Shown: positions 45,901-57,890, counted from the stretch's first letter. The stretch: 64,000 nt of DNA from Solea solea (GCF_958295425.1 NC_081136.1:13971381-14035380), one strand, 5' to 3'. Made by a program: numbers and translations. Notes: generated from the letters alone by a model not told the origin.

Positions 45901-48900
45901 AACACCAAAGGCTAAAAGAAATATGGATACAATTACACATGAGCAACACATCAATCTGCAGGAATAAACCCAGAAAACATCATTCTACAGCACATTTATA
46001 CAAGAACAAGTAGTCATTTGCTCAATTCACTTCAGATTTTTTTGGTTAAGCTCTCACAATGGCTTCTGACAAAACATGTTTTTTAACTGGTAAGAGAAGT
46101 CATACTGAATGTATCAATGTTTGAATTCTAATAAACAGAGAGCTGGGCCAATACATTCAAGAAGCGCTCACGGCGCTGTTCTGATTCCCGATCTATTCAC
46201 AACAGATGTTTAAGCATTCATCAGTAAGTTTATTGGAAATGCTTCCCTCACCTTCTCCCCTCCCACCAGGAAGAGGTCGACAGCAGCAATGTTGACGCTA
46301 ATGTTCTGACAGAGATCATGGAGGACTTCCCTAATGGAGGCACCAGGTCGAAGGCTGATAGAAGAGCAGGAACCATCAGGCAGAATCACGCTGCAAAGTT
46401 TAGGGGAGCGCTCCCAGGCTCCGACTGAGTGGCGATTATCCGACTAAGGAAAGAAGGTTAAACAAAAGTATTTAGGTATGTCAAAAGAGGAAAGGAAATG
46501 TTGACTCAATTGCAGCTGAAGATTACGTTTTTCCTAACTCTGGTTTATTCTGTAAACAAAATGAGTGGGTTGACACTTAAAAAAGAATATCCAGCCTATT
46601 AGGACAACAGCAACTGGGCTCTGTGTTGCCATGGTGATCTGTCATAAGGAATTTTACCTCGATCTTGCCAGCAGAGCAGGAAGTGGCCATCTCCAGACTG
46701 GTACCGGACGACAAGGAGCCCTGTGACTCCCTCCGCCCATTACTGCCCCAGTAGTCTGCACAAAATACCAAAACAGTGGATGAGATAATATAGAGAAGAC
46801 CTTATTCTCATTTAATGACACTTGTATGTAGTATGAACATTGTATTATACTGAAGAATGACTAATAACAACGTTTCTGCTTTATTATCGTTTGTCACTGA
46901 TAAATGTTTTTCATCGCTATACTGACCATATTGTGACGTATTGTGACCTTTAAAGCACTGGCTCTCAGTGGATCATGTCGTCTTTGGTGTGTCAAAATGC
47001 AACACGTATGTTTTTGCCTGTGTACCATGTGTGACAGACTTAAATCAAAGCAGGGCAGCTGGTTTTCAACAAGCCTCCCCGGAATATAGCAAACGAGTAA
47101 GATTGAGCCAATATGAAAGGATAGCATCGGTCTGATAACGAATCACCGGGTCAGAGAAATCAGAAAAAGATGAATGATAAATGCTTCATTAAGCACAGGA
47201 ATGTAAAGACGGACGTCACATGACCAGAATGTGAGTGAGAAATGCAGGTATTGTGTGAGCTGTGGGGACATAATTTAAGATAAAAGAAATACAAAAACAC
47301 AATAGATTAGTGTAATTTTGACTGAATCGGACCGAGTATGACACGTGATGACAGCTAATGACAGCTGTAGAGCTGGCTGTGCCTTCAAAACTTTTGATGA
47401 CACCAGTAATTTATTTCTCACCGAGGTTAATGTCTCCTATTTCCTTCTTTTTCGGACCCTTTCCAAAGCTCCTGTTGCGCGACCACGAGAAGAAGATCCC
47501 GCGTTTCTTGTCGGCACTTTCATCTCTGCTGTCTTCATTCACCGACCTCCCTGACCTCTGCTTTCTGGCCTCCTGTTTGGGTGACAGACAAACTGATGAT
47601 CACCTAAATATTACATAACACCAATCCGTTTAAAGCAGCCAGGTCTGTAGTGGCACCTTTTTCGGGGTGGAAATGGTGGAGCGGTCAGAGCTGGCACTGT
47701 GTTTGGATGGTGCAGGACTACAGGGGATCTGGTAGGGGTCCGGCAATGGCTGACCTTCCACCTCAGCACGCACACACTCCTGGTAAAGTGAGGACTTAAG
47801 GAATCGCGAGTAGCTGTCAAACTTCATCAGGTTGAAGATCTGAAGGTGTGGAGAAAGACAGAGGACATTTAAGACCAAATAAAACAGTGCTGATGAACAC
47901 ATAAAAAACATGGATGTTGTCGTCAAGCTGCAAAACGCTAAACCCTAACCGATTTTCCTCTATATGGCAGCATTATTTACAAAACTGACACCATGTGCAA
48001 TTAAAGAAGACCTCAAACAAGCAACTGAGACTATTAAACCCTTGGGTGAATTGAGAAAAAAGAATTCATTTTCCCCATAGACTTCCATTTAAATGACTTC
48101 ATCATACCTCCTGGGCTTCACCTTGCAAAATACTGTCTATCGTGATTCCACATAAGAATAAGAACTGTTCTTAAGTAGAAAAAATATAGAAGGGGTTCAA
48201 AAATTAGAAGACAAAGAAATGACATGTGTTAACATTTGGTTGATGTTATGACAGGTGTCATGTCATCACGCTCATGTGAGAAAATATACAGATCTTTGAC
48301 TGCATGTCTATGTGTCAGTGTGTACAGTATGCTCTCGATTCTCTGTGGGTGTATGCCAGTTTGTGTTTATCTCTCTGGTAAAGCCTCAGAGCCCTTTCGT
48401 AAACAAACCCAGATGGCCACCAAAACGCCCCATATGCTTGTGCAAAGTGACTAAAGGCTAGATGAGAGTACAACCCCACATTACAGAAAGTCTCCTGACA
48501 ATAATAGCTATAATAGCAGTTTTTGCATGGTACAGCTCAACGGTTAAATAAAAAGAATTGGATTGACTGTGGAAACACTGCATTATTGATCAAACAACAC
48601 ATTGTAGTATCTCAGACTACATATATTATCATTTTAAATGGTACTAAATGGCTATTTTTGACAGATTAAAATGTTCTGTATCCAGATATGAGTTTTAGTT
48701 CAGTTTCAAAGGTAATCGGCGTCCATACTAATGCACTTAAAAATGTATTTAACGTGACCATTTAGGTGCATGTGCATGCCAGTGAAGTGTAAACAGGAAG
48801 TTGAGTCTCTCCTCTGCAGTTGCTTGCTCAGCTTCAGAGAGTATTAGTAACAAGAATGGCGAAACATAAGGACAAGGTTTCTCTTATGAGCCTGTTGAAC

Positions 48901-51900
48901 TGAGGCAGCAGCGTTTTAAACGCATTCACTTGGGGGCTCAAAAGATGCTGGGCTAACGTGGAAGTAGTATGGATGTAGTAACTGATCGTACCTGTAGCTG
49001 CTGGGTCTTGAACATGTCGGGACGTGGCGAGGTGAGGACGTCGTCAGCCAGCTGGGCTTGGCTGTCGATATTGATCGGCATGGTGGCCTTGCTGGACAGA
49101 AAGCTGTTGTAGATCTCTCCTGCTCTCTGAGAAAGCTGCAGAAGAGAAGGGGGTTGATGATGCAGAAAATGATATTGCCGTGTTTTGTCTATTACTATCT
49201 TTTTTTCTTCTTTTTTTTTGAGAATTCATTGGGCATGAACATTGTCTTCTGGCATGGATTGACCCAAATACTGGCATCATTCCTGTGCAATAATATAGCA
49301 CCGGGTTCACAACCCAAATGAAAACTATGATGGAGCAGGGATTAGCAATAGGATTGGATAAAAACATATCTCTTTTAAAAACATAACATATTTATTTCCG
49401 TATTCTTCAGGTAAGTTCAAATGACTATGTGTACTAAATAGGAAACCATCATTGTCAAGACAACTGTTTTTAAACCATTATACATATAAGGTTTGAGACA
49501 ATATCAACATCTTGACTCCTGCTTAGAAAGCATGTAACTACACACCATGCACTTACCTGCTTTTTATCAGTTGCAGGGACCTGACTGAAGAATTCACAGG
49601 CCTGCCAGAACAAGATATTCTCCTCACTGAATTCTTTCTTGAGAAATTCCTGTTGAAACAAAAAGTTGAAAAAAAACTTTCTTTTAGTCTCTCAAATCAC
49701 GTTATTACCTTCCGTGTGCTGTTACTGTTGTTAAGACCACTAATGAGAACAGACATTGTTCATGTGTTCCATGCTGTGGCCAAAAGTGGTGCGAGAGTAG
49801 GCGCAGGAAGGTGTGGGCAAGTGTGGCTCCGATCAGCGCTGAGGGAAGGTGTGGAAGGATTCTGATTCTGGGACGCCACAACTTTAATGTTGGGCAATCT
49901 GAGCGTGTTGTGGGCTAAATTCAACACACATCTTTTATGTGGGAGCTACGGTGAGATGACTGGGCTCACTAAGCTACACACAGAACTCGCTATGATTCTG
50001 AGTCGCTTCCAAACTAACACAAAAATGGTGCTTGTTCAAAAATTCCACTGTGTTGTTAGACATGACTAAACGTGCAAGTTTGGCAAATGGTAACAACAAA
50101 AACAGTTATACAATGCAATTAGTGGAGGGTAATCAATTGATTAGGGCTGATGGGCTAACATGACAAAGCACTTGGTGTCGCATTAATTAGTGTGCTGTTA
50201 ATTGCAGGCAAAGTGGCATAATGTAAGATACTCATTTAAGGCCTAGTATTAACATCTGTCCTCACATGTGAACAGCATTAAGCACGACTGTTCACACCAG
50301 GCATTAAAACGCATCCTGGGTGCATCTCCAGTTTTCCTCGCACAAGATTGAAATATGCACCAATATTACATCTGTTCATGACGTGCAGATGTGTCTGCTG
50401 TCAGCGTGTTTGCGTGTGTGTCTGTGCGGGTGACACGGAAAAGCAATCCAATAGAAGCTTGATGCAATTTACTCTCAATGCTGTACAATGATTTAAGCAG
50501 TAGACAACGTTTTGTGATAATCAGTGTTGGTATTGTGGCTGTGGTTACAAATGCGTTAACATATGAGCACCGATTGAAGTAAAAAAAATATTGTGAAACT
50601 AAAGTTGGTCTGCTGAGGAGGTCGTCTCTATTGTGTCTCAGTAACAGAGTGCATTCACGCGTGCTCAGGAATGTGGACTCATGCATCCTCAAAACTTCTT
50701 TCAATGTGGGTATTGGATCTAAGGATGCATTCAGACTTAGACTTAGCGCGATCTGCACTTCATCTGACCACTCAGGACAGATGGGATCTATAAGAAAAAT
50801 AAAAAAACCACAGAGACCATTTTCCTTTGTCAAGCTGGTTGTGCCTCCAATATATTTTATTTTCCTTTCCTATTTGCAACAAAAATAAGAAACAATGAGT
50901 CAACGAGCAGCAGATGAAATCTGACCCACTCTGTTTTACTCTGAATTCTAAAGCAACAAAACCTGAACACGTTCAATCAACTTACAGAGAAGTAGCGCAC
51001 ACCCACGGGATCCTGGAGGAGACGTTCGAAGCAGGCAGCCCAGCTGGCCACACGCTGATCTGAAACCCCTCGATGGCGGCCCACTCCTGGAAGACTGCCA
51101 TTACTGTTCAGGCTGCTCTGGCTACAGCATCCCTGCAACTGAACTCCACTATAATCTGCAAGAGGGGGAAGAAGAACTTGAGTGTCAATAGGGTCATTCC
51201 AGCCAGAGGAAGTATAACAGCCACCAGCCTATTTGTCCTCTTGTACCTTTTAATCATATTTCTGTAACTTAGCTTCTTCATTTATCTAAATTAGGTACTC
51301 TGAGATGCTGTAATTAAGCTCTAATAAAGTCCACTGTTAAATCCCATCTTCAAAAATATAAAAACTATTGCTAATTTTACTAAAATTCACTAAAATCTTT
51401 TCCACTACCAATCATTTGCTTAATTTCAAGACATGTTATACGTAGAGATCTACTGATGTGAGTGTTTCTATGGTCAATGCTGACCAATACTACTGTATAA
51501 ATACATGAAACAGTTCTTTGTGCTATTTCATGCAAACATTTGTAAACTTTACACCTTTTGGGACAGCTAATTATATATAATAATGAACGGCCTACGGTCT
51601 ACATCTAGTCATGTAGCAGTAAAGTGCACAGGGATAATACATTTCCTCTGAAAAGCAAAAAACAGCCGATGCCACTTAGGTGATAAGAGAGGAGCAAAGA
51701 GGCAGCAGAACAAAGAAGGAGACGTGTAAAAGAATCAGAGGGGACACAGCTGATTGAAGGGAGAGAGGGAGGGAGATGGGGGTGAGAATCAAGGAGCTAG
51801 TGGTCAGCTGAAGACCCATGGCCTTTTACGTGATACCTGCTATCATGGCGGCAGATGGCCACTTTAGGGCTGCAGGCCCAACCAAGCAAAGGGAGCATAA

Positions 51901-54900
51901 ACAAAACAAAAGGATCACAATAGAACTGGTTACAGATAAATGGTGGCTGTGACGTTCTGTGGAGAGGGGAACAGTTGCCATGGACAACTGGCGTTGACGG
52001 ACTTTATCTCTGCAGCGTAGAGCCGAAATGTTAGCTTGGTGAAGTCAAGCAGTTGACGACGTTTAACTGCAACAACGAATCGATTATTATTCGTTTACTA
52101 AATAGATTTTTTCAGCTACTTATATGGACCGAAGAAACCAGAAAATACTCTAATTAAGACGCTGTTTACAGCATGTTTAAATTATTGGGAAAACACTCAA
52201 GCCAATAGGTTAAATGGTTAATTAAATAGTTGACGATTCATTTAGTAATCGATTAATAATTGTTTCAAAGTTGCAGTAATTGATCGATCAATCGATGATG
52301 AAAAAGAGTTTCAAGAGATGCCTTCATACACATGAAACCCCCCAAAATTACCCTCTACACAGTACATATGCCAGGTCTGGCATGTATATGCTACATTGGA
52401 GAAGGCGACGTGGAGTATTCACATAAAGTTTGTGCACTGTGTACACAGATATAGGGCTAGGACCTCATCATTTTACCAAAGTTGTGCACTGGTTATATAC
52501 ATGAAAATGCATGGCTCGTTCCAAAATGTGCAATTTTGGGCTCCCAAAATGCTAGTTCCGTGGGGATAGAAAGCTTTTACTCTACATAACATATTGTGAG
52601 AATTTAACAATATATATGTTTTTTCAACAATGGGAATTCAAATGAAGGCGTTTCTTTCTACAGTTTGCAGACAGGACATTTGAATGTGCTTGTATTCATT
52701 TATTAGGAACCCTAGATTTGAGATCTATGTTCACCATATTGTGTGAGGCTCAGTTAATGGAATAGCTTTAGAAAACAAACAGCCTTGCATATCTGATCCA
52801 CATTTACAGTGTAAAGAAACACGGCAAAGCTCCACACCGCAGTCTTGGTCAGGCTGTTAGTAAATGTTATTAAATCTGCTATGAAAGGGCGGACCAGACA
52901 GCATGCTCACTAGCACAGACTGTGACCCAAAACGCGCTCAACAAGCATCCTTTGTTAATGAGGCATGCTGCCTGCAGTGAATACATCATCCCCACTAAAA
53001 GTCTTTTTATTAGAGCATTTTTATGGAGCAACAACTAAGTCCTCTGTTGTGGGTACAGCAGAAAATGAGGAATAAAACTGCAGACGGGGGGGGGGGGGGG
53101 AATGGACACAGCATTATGAGCTAGACAAGTGTTTAAAAGTTTAAATGTGTTGGTAAATAAGGAAAGATCAGGAAAACCTTTGGGCTTTAAAGTCCAGAGC
53201 ATAAAACTTGAGTTCTCCTGATTCCAATACCAAAGGCTCCTGGTTTTTTTTTTCTAAAGAAGAGTGTTTGAAAGTAGTAAAGGAATTGTACTCACCGCCA
53301 TCTGAAGAAGCAGCAGACTGAAAGAAAACAAAGAGAGACATGAGTGAGACGCTGCTCTCATGACCTCTTGTAGTGAGACAAGAGATTTGAGACCGCGCTG
53401 GTAGCAGAGTCTCTGCAGACATTTGACCAACAGCTCCGAGGTGTGTGTCTTTGTGGCTTTGGATGTGGGTCTCTGTGTGTGTGTGTGTGTGTGAGCGCTT
53501 TGAGGAAACATTCATTTGTATGTGGGTGGACCCCTGGTTGTTACCACACAGCTGTTCACACCTCCACAACAGGACCCACCCCTCATTTTATATCATCCTC
53601 ACACACACTGAGAGCCCTGAGTGTGTGCATTCCTGCTAAGTGAAGACACAAAAAGATCAGAGCTCATCAGGGCCGAGCTACTTGAGAGGCCATCACTGGC
53701 CGTAATGGCCCTTCTTTTCACTTGCTAATTCCGGGGGTGGGTACCTCATTCGTGTGCAGACGTTCCTGAATAACAGGCAAGCAGTAAGAGCAAACTTAGT
53801 GTGCGTGGACATTTCACGGTGACAACTTTCCATAATTGGGTGTAATTATAGCTTAATAAAGAAGCTCAATAAAACACCACACATGGCTGATCCCATGATG
53901 GCTCGGCAAACAATTACTTACGATTCAGCTGGCAATCACTGCTTCTGCACTGGGCTTCTCTAAAGCCTGTTAGCAAAATTTGGGTTAGGCCGATAAAGAG
54001 AGATTTAATGCCCCAACTGTGATGCGCTTATCATAAATACAGTTCATTTAAAAGCTCTGGAGGATATGAAAGCACTTTTTGGGGTTTGGTCCAAGAACAC
54101 TATAAATCTGTGCGTTGGAGGATGCATCTGAAAAGGGGAGACTATTTCCAGAGAAGTGCTTTCTGAGCTGCCACTTGAAGGTGTCAATACTCTAGGCTGA
54201 TGATAATACATCTAAAAAGGCTCCTACTGCCTGACAATGAGCCATGGTGTGAGCAGTACATACAGGTTGTGCTTTATTGCATGATAAAGGATAGCAGGGC
54301 TGCAATATCATAACACAAAGGACTGACGCTCAGGCCCCATTGAGACCTGGATCCTCATTGATCCAATTGCATGGTGACAAAAAAACAAAAAGAAACCAAG
54401 ACTAAACTTGCACCGATTAGAAATGCAAAGAAATAGCACAATATATATATGAAAAAAATTGATTCAATTTAGAATGTACTGACTGTACAGATGACTCTGA
54501 TGTTGACATGTTTATATTTTTGTCTGTGTGTGTGTGTGTGAGAGAGCGAGAGAGAAAACAAGAGACAAGAGAAGCTCCAGTGCACCAAAGCACTACTCAT
54601 GCTGCTGTGACATAAAATAAGACTTTTAATGCTAAGGCCCTGCTCAGTTAGACCTGGTATTAGCATCCATCATCAGTGATCCAATCCCATGCTGACAGAG
54701 TTAAGTATAACTGTTCACATCTGGCATTAAAAATGCATTCTGGGTGCGTCTCCTGTTACGAAAGATTGGATCTGGGTTTCTCCACTCTTTACTCAGTACG
54801 TTTCCACTAGGGGTATCACGATTCTCCAAACCCTAATGTCATATAATATCCTAAATATCATGTTTGTATGTGAGAACAAAATGAGGGTTTTTTTCTTGAG

Positions 54901-57890
54901 TATGACTGTACAGATGTGTCTGATGTCAACATGTTTGTGTGCACGAGGGAGAGCGAGAAAAGAGACCAGAGAAGCCATGAGAAAAAGTAATGATCAGAGT
55001 AAATATTGTGGTGGTGGCTTTAAATAAATGAATGTATATCTCTACTCCATCATGAGGATGGATTGCATTCATGCAGCTCAGAAATGTCCTCAAACTACCT
55101 CAGAATGTGGTTTTGGTGATCAGAACTGTATTTTGCATGATCTGAATGAGATTGGATCACTCAAGATGGATGTCAGTGCCAGGTTTGAACGGAGTAGATC
55201 TGAATGGGAAACATCGAGATGTTGATTCTTATTCCAGACCGTATACGTTTTTAATTGTAGGTTCCAAATTAGTAATCACTTTCAGATTTGAACAATCAGC
55301 TTCAGAACAAGTCCGGACATTTTGCGGACCAGACCATCTGAAGGCAAGGGGTGACGCAATGCTTTGTTCCATTTTGGGAGTGACCACATGTAAGGGCTCT
55401 ATCAGACATAGACCACTAAACCACTAATTGTCTGTCACAGGCTCTTTACAACTCAGGCTGCTGCCGAGTCCAACTCCATATAGTCAACACCCAAATGCCA
55501 GCCCCTCTGTGGTGGCACAGTAATCATGGGTGGGTAGCATGAGGACCAACATGAAGCTGAAACAGAGGAAAGAGGAAAGAGAGAACACCCACTCCATCTG
55601 TCTGGTCCTTTTGGATCTAAAAACAGCTAAACCTCGAACGTTAAATATATACAGTAGAGTGTTATGACTGTGGTTCATAATAAAGAACAAGACAGACATT
55701 GCGTGACGCATATATTGGTTTTGAACAAAGGCGGAAACTCGTATATTCGTTCATCAGCGTCAATACTTTTTAAAGCTTGGACGACGAATATGATTAATAT
55801 CTATTTGTAGGAGGGAAACATCTATCTTATCAGTGACACACACATTAAGGGAAATAATTGCAATAAACCCTTGAACACTATCCTGACGCACGTCGAAATC
55901 AAGCCTGTGTCACAGGAGAATTACGTCGATGATGAATAGGCCATTAGTTGCGTAAGCTTCTTCTGAGCATGTGTCACATTATTCATGAGATTTCTTTGGA
56001 ATCCTATTATTTTATTTTAGTTAAACTTTTTCCCATTAACAGATAGAAAAGAGAGAATAGTGAAATACCCTGTTGTTATATTCTCCAGAGCACACAGAGA
56101 CATTAATAACAGATTAAAACCCAATCATATTCAGACATGAAACTGAAAAACTGGGCTGAGCTGCATTTTGACCTACATGACAACATGTTGGTTAATCTGT
56201 AGATCAGCTAATCAACTGATGGTTAGATCCCTTTTCTACTACACTATTTTCTTCACACTTGTAAAGGTTGACCTGGTCGAGCTGGGAAACACGGAGGGCA
56301 GTTGTGGTAGTGTGTGTGTACGCGCATGTGGACATGAGGCTGCAGGAGTTAGACCACACACACCACTGTGTTTGTCAACTCGTTATTGCTTCCTTGACCA
56401 CAAGTCCCCGACAATGAGACTGAAGTGATGACCTCGGCACAACACCACCTCTTATCCGCACACCCTTCCTCTGTTGGCACCTCTGGTGACAAGCTGGTCC
56501 AGTGTGGGTGGCTCTGCAGTACCACAGGCGCTCTTTGATCCCTCTCACAGTAGGTTACATTGTGAATATCCTTCTGAGAGATGCCCATGCTCAGTCATGA
56601 TGAACCAAACAGATGAAATCACAGTTAAATTCACAGTGACTTCCCTGGCTCTGAAAACAAGCCTCATTTCCAGGTGAAAAACAGCCCCCCCCCCCCTCCC
56701 TCGCTGTTCACTCTGGCATCTCAAGACACTGTAGATGATCACGCTGACAGATTTATGTGTGATCTGGAGTGAGACATAGCGACTAAAACACACTCAGCAG
56801 GTGTTAAATCTAGGGTTGGAGACTCTAGTTTGACTGGACAGTTGCCTGATTTGCTTTGGTCCAACCAAATTGCTCCTGGTAAATTCGACCCGTGTTTTCA
56901 ACAACAGCCCATTCACAACTTTGAACTCACACAAATCTTATTTAATTTATTTAATTTCTAGGTCTAACTTTTTTTTTTTCACTTTATCTCAGCTCAACTA
57001 TAATCAACATGTTGTTAGTGTGGCAGTGTTTTGTTCAATGGATAATCAAAGGGCCAACTGTAGAGTTTAATATTGCAGCTCAATAACTAACTTGAGAGGG
57101 AATTCATTACAATTGACATTTATAAAAATGTATGACGCAAGTATCAGCTTTGTATGTTTGTTTTGTTTGTATGTCAGGTTAGGGTGCACTGTGGCTGATT
57201 TAGTTAATGCAGAGACAGTGTTGCAGGTGTTTTCCCCGGTTGAACAATTAAGCTGAACAAGATTTAAAGATCTTTAAACAGTGTTCACACAAATGTTAAT
57301 GAAGACTCATTCACTCCTCTCGAAGACTGAATATCTGGTGTTTTAAAAGTGAGTTTTTCAACTTTTGGGCTTGTTAAGGCTTGTTAATGTTTCTTCTTTC
57401 AAAACCGGGTCGATAAGAGATGTGTCCTCGTCCAAATTTTACCATACACATTTAAATTGGCTTACTTGAAGCTCTTACTTACTTCTAGCTCTTATTTGTA
57501 CCCAAATGTGTAAATGCACTTATTGTACGTCGCTTTGGATAAAAGCGTCTGCTAAATGACATGTAATGTAATGTAATGTAATGTAATGTAATGTAAAAAA
57601 AAAAAAGAAGAAAAGCCTCTTCAAAAATCAAGTCAAGGCTGATTCTAGCACCCCGCAAAGAAACAGCCACATGTCCCGGCAGCTTCAAACAGCTGTTTTG
57701 AGCGGTATAGAGAGAGAGACACGAGTGACAAAGAGGAAAATTAATGAGGAAAAACAGCTGACTTAACAAAAGTTAAGAATCTCCCCGCTTCATACAAAGG
57801 AGGAAGAGGAGGCTCGTCAGCAAACCACAGTTTACTTACAGTGCCGAAGTTCCAGGTCCTCTTGAAGGATAGTCTCTTTTTGAGACTCAT
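36786..57890 (-). CDS. rgs12: RGS12, regulator of G-protein signalling 12, short form (spliced coding span)
   Basis: GTPase-activating protein for Gi/o alpha subunits and scaffold for Ras/MAPK components. Exons: 57840-57890, 53296-53317, 50986-51155, 49557-49649, 48992-49135, 47657-47839, 47422-47572, 46658-46755, 46252-46443, 45838-45911, 45620-45746, 45054-45150, 44655-44713, 44069-44180, 43267-43830, 36786-37072. Sum 2424 nt, 807 aa, in frame throughout. Domains: RGS about 61-182; tandem Ras-binding domains about 320-393 and 394-465; GoLoco about 525-546, which binds GDP-bound G-alpha-i. Text matches human RGS12 closely ([46 protein letters not shown]). RGS14 also has RGS-RBD-RBD-GoLoco, but residue identity, length and linkage to HGFAC point to RGS12. 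The PDZ and PTB domains of the long isoform are not encoded in this window. Confidence 0.96.
37988..38504. mobile_element. Non-autonomous DNA transposon with TTAA-type ends
   Basis: The left end reads TTTAAAAGGTCCCGTGTGTA and the inverse of the right end GTTAAAGGTCCAGTGTGTAA. Both ends abut TTAA, as for piggyBac- or Kolobok-type insertions. No transposase. The interior is interrupted by a LINE-like tail. Confidence 0.72.
38120..38241 (+). mobile_element. LINE 3'-tail fragment
   Basis: CTGTCCAGAGTG, then CAGCTGGTATAAGCTCCAGC and CCCCCTGACCCTCATGTGGA, then GGATAACG and a (TGAA)n tail. This is the diverged 3' end of a widespread fish non-LTR element, nested within the TTAA-type element. Confidence 0.68.
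42499..42534. repeat. (CA)18 microsatellite
   Basis: Perfect CA dinucleotide run immediately left of the inverted-repeat element at 42541. Confidence 0.97.
42541..43074. mobile_element. Non-autonomous inverted-repeat element, family A copy 1
   Basis: The left end has GTTCAGACCTGGTATTA. The inverse of 43050-43074 has GTTCAGACTTGGTATTA. About 535 bp, no ORF, with a (TA)n tract at 42864-42945 interrupted by one CAG. Related sequence recurs at 50235-50790 and 54334-55400. Confidence 0.75.
42864..42945. repeat. (TA)n microsatellite
   Basis: About 82 bp of TA with a single CAG interruption near 42918, inside the family A element. Confidence 0.97.
43267..43830 (-). CDS. rgs12: RGS12 exon 15 (GoLoco and Pro/Ser-rich tail)
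   Basis: 564 nt. Begins [20 protein letters not shown], then [18 protein letters not shown] carries the GoLoco Arg finger. The tail includes [20 protein letters not shown], matching human [20 protein letters not shown]. Donor TCAG|GTATTT; readthrough would add only ISTV and a stop. Confidence 0.96.
44069..44180 (-). CDS. rgs12: RGS12 exon 14 (linker to GoLoco)
   Basis: 112 nt: [20 protein letters not shown], then [26 protein letters not shown] matches human YQKINLDEAE just before GoLoco. Donor GAAG|GTAAAT. Confidence 0.94.
44655..44713 (-). CDS. rgs12: RGS12 exon 13 (linker)
   Basis: 59 nt: [20 protein letters not shown]. Phase 1 in, 0 out, as its neighbours require. Acceptor CTCTCAAATAG, donor ACA|GTAAGT. 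Confidence 0.85.
45054..45150 (-). CDS. rgs12: RGS12 exon 12 (end of RBD2)
   Basis: 97 nt: [20 protein letters not shown], then [12 protein letters not shown]. Human [24 protein letters not shown]. Donor AAAG|GTAAAA. Confidence 0.96.
45620..45746 (-). CDS. rgs12: RGS12 exon 11 (Ras-binding domain 2)
   Basis: 127 nt: [20 protein letters not shown], then [20 protein letters not shown]. Almost identical to human at the start of RBD2. Donor ATA|GTAAGT, phase 0. Confidence 0.97.
45838..45911 (-). CDS. rgs12: RGS12 exon 10 (end of RBD1)
   Basis: 74 nt: [20 protein letters not shown], then RTLFR, with the last codon split. Human PLVLHQDSSILESRDLRLEKRTLFR. Donor TTTAG|GTATAA. Confidence 0.95.
46252..46443 (-). 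CDS. rgs12: RGS12 exon 9 (Ras-binding domain 1)
   Basis: 192 nt: [20 protein letters not shown], then [20 protein letters not shown] and [10 protein letters not shown]. Matches the RBD1 ubiquitin-like fold (human CIHLPDGTSC, DLFLVGGDK). Confidence 0.96.
46658..46755 (-). CDS. rgs12: RGS12 exon 8 (Ser-rich linker)
   Basis: 98 nt: [20 protein letters not shown], then [20 protein letters not shown] is shared with human RGS12 and RGS14. Acceptor TTTTGTGCAG, donor GAG|GTAAAA. Confidence 0.94.
47422..47572 (-). CDS. rgs12: RGS12 exon 7 (basic linker)
   Basis: 151 nt: [20 protein letters not shown], then [23 protein letters not shown].FFSWSRxRS is conserved with human RGS12 and is a likely basic/nuclear-targeting stretch. 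Donor CTCG|GTGAGA. Confidence 0.94.
47657..47839 (-). CDS. rgs12: RGS12 exon 6 (end of RGS domain)
   Basis: 183 nt: [20 protein letters not shown], then [14 protein letters not shown] and a Ser-rich linker ending STISTPKK. Acceptor CACCTTCAG, donor AAAAAG|GTGCCA. Confidence 0.96.
48992..49135 (-). CDS. rgs12: RGS12 exon 5 (RGS domain)
   Basis: 144 nt: [20 protein letters not shown], then [20 protein letters not shown] and MFKTQQLQ. Matches human [15 protein letters not shown] and DMFKEQQLQ. Confidence 0.97.
49557..49649 (-). CDS. rgs12: RGS12 exon 4 (RGS domain)
   Basis: 93 nt, 31 codons: [20 protein letters not shown], then [14 protein letters not shown] is the conserved G-alpha contact loop. 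Donor CAG|GTAAGT. Confidence 0.97.
50235..50790. mobile_element. Family A inverted-repeat element, copy 2 (diverged)
   Basis: Left end GGCCTAGTATTAACATCTGT, then GTTCACACCAGGCATTAAAA and CGCATCCTGGGTGC, matching copy 3 closely. Also shares CAGATGTGTCTGCTGTCAGC. The right end is not sharp. It lies in the RGS12 intron between exons 3 and 4. Confidence 0.55.
50986..51155 (-). CDS. rgs12: RGS12 exon 3 (start of RGS domain)
   Basis: 170 nt. A Ser/Gly-rich stretch is followed by [20 protein letters not shown], then YFS, the first helices of the RGS fold (human ASWARSFERLLEDPLGVQHF). Acceptor CCTCTTGCAG, donor TCT|GTAAGT. Confidence 0.95.
51156..53295 (-). other. RGS12 intron 2
   Basis: About 2.1 kb, no exon recognised. 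Ends with a 15-G run at 53086-53100. Confidence 0.6.
53296..53317 (-). CDS. rgs12: RGS12 microexon 2
   Basis: A 22-nt exon, SAASSDG plus one base, between acceptor GTTTTCTTTCAG and donor GGCG|GTGAGT. It is needed to bring exon 1 and exon 3 into phase (0 to 1). Confidence 0.75.
53474..53493. repeat. (GT)n microsatellite
   Basis: About 20 bp of GT in RGS12 intron 1. A similar TG run lies at 54524-54540. Confidence 0.92.
54334..55400. mobile_element. Family A elements, copies 3 and 4 (partly nested)
   Basis: A start-like segment (TTGAGACCTGG) occurs at about 54340 and another (TTAGACCTGGTATTAGCATC) at 54647. Two copies of CTGTACAGATG...CTGATGT.AACATGTTT occur at 54483-54512 and 54907-54935. 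GTTCACATCTGGCATTAAAA at 54715 matches copy 2. The pattern suggests one copy inserted beside or into another in the RGS12 intron between exons 1 and 2. Confidence 0.55.
57515..57598 (+). mobile_element. Fish L2/SINE-type 3' tail with pentamer array
   Basis: CGCTTTGGATAAAAGCGTCT, then GCTAAATGAC, is the highly conserved 3' tail of L2-like LINEs and dependent SINEs in fish. It is followed by seven or so ATGTA units and poly(A). Only the tail is clear. It lies 240 bp from the RGS12 first exon. Confidence 0.8.
57840..57890 (-). CDS. rgs12: RGS12 first exon of short form
   Basis: Encodes [17 protein letters not shown], then donor ACT|GTAAGT. The ATG has a good context (A at -3, GGGGAACAATGA). The frame stays open upstream to another ATG at 57971 (MGGECSG...), so a 27-residue longer start is possible. 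An AG acceptor-like site (CACATTCACAG, about 57925) means it could also be an internal exon of a longer transcript. Confidence 0.72.
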
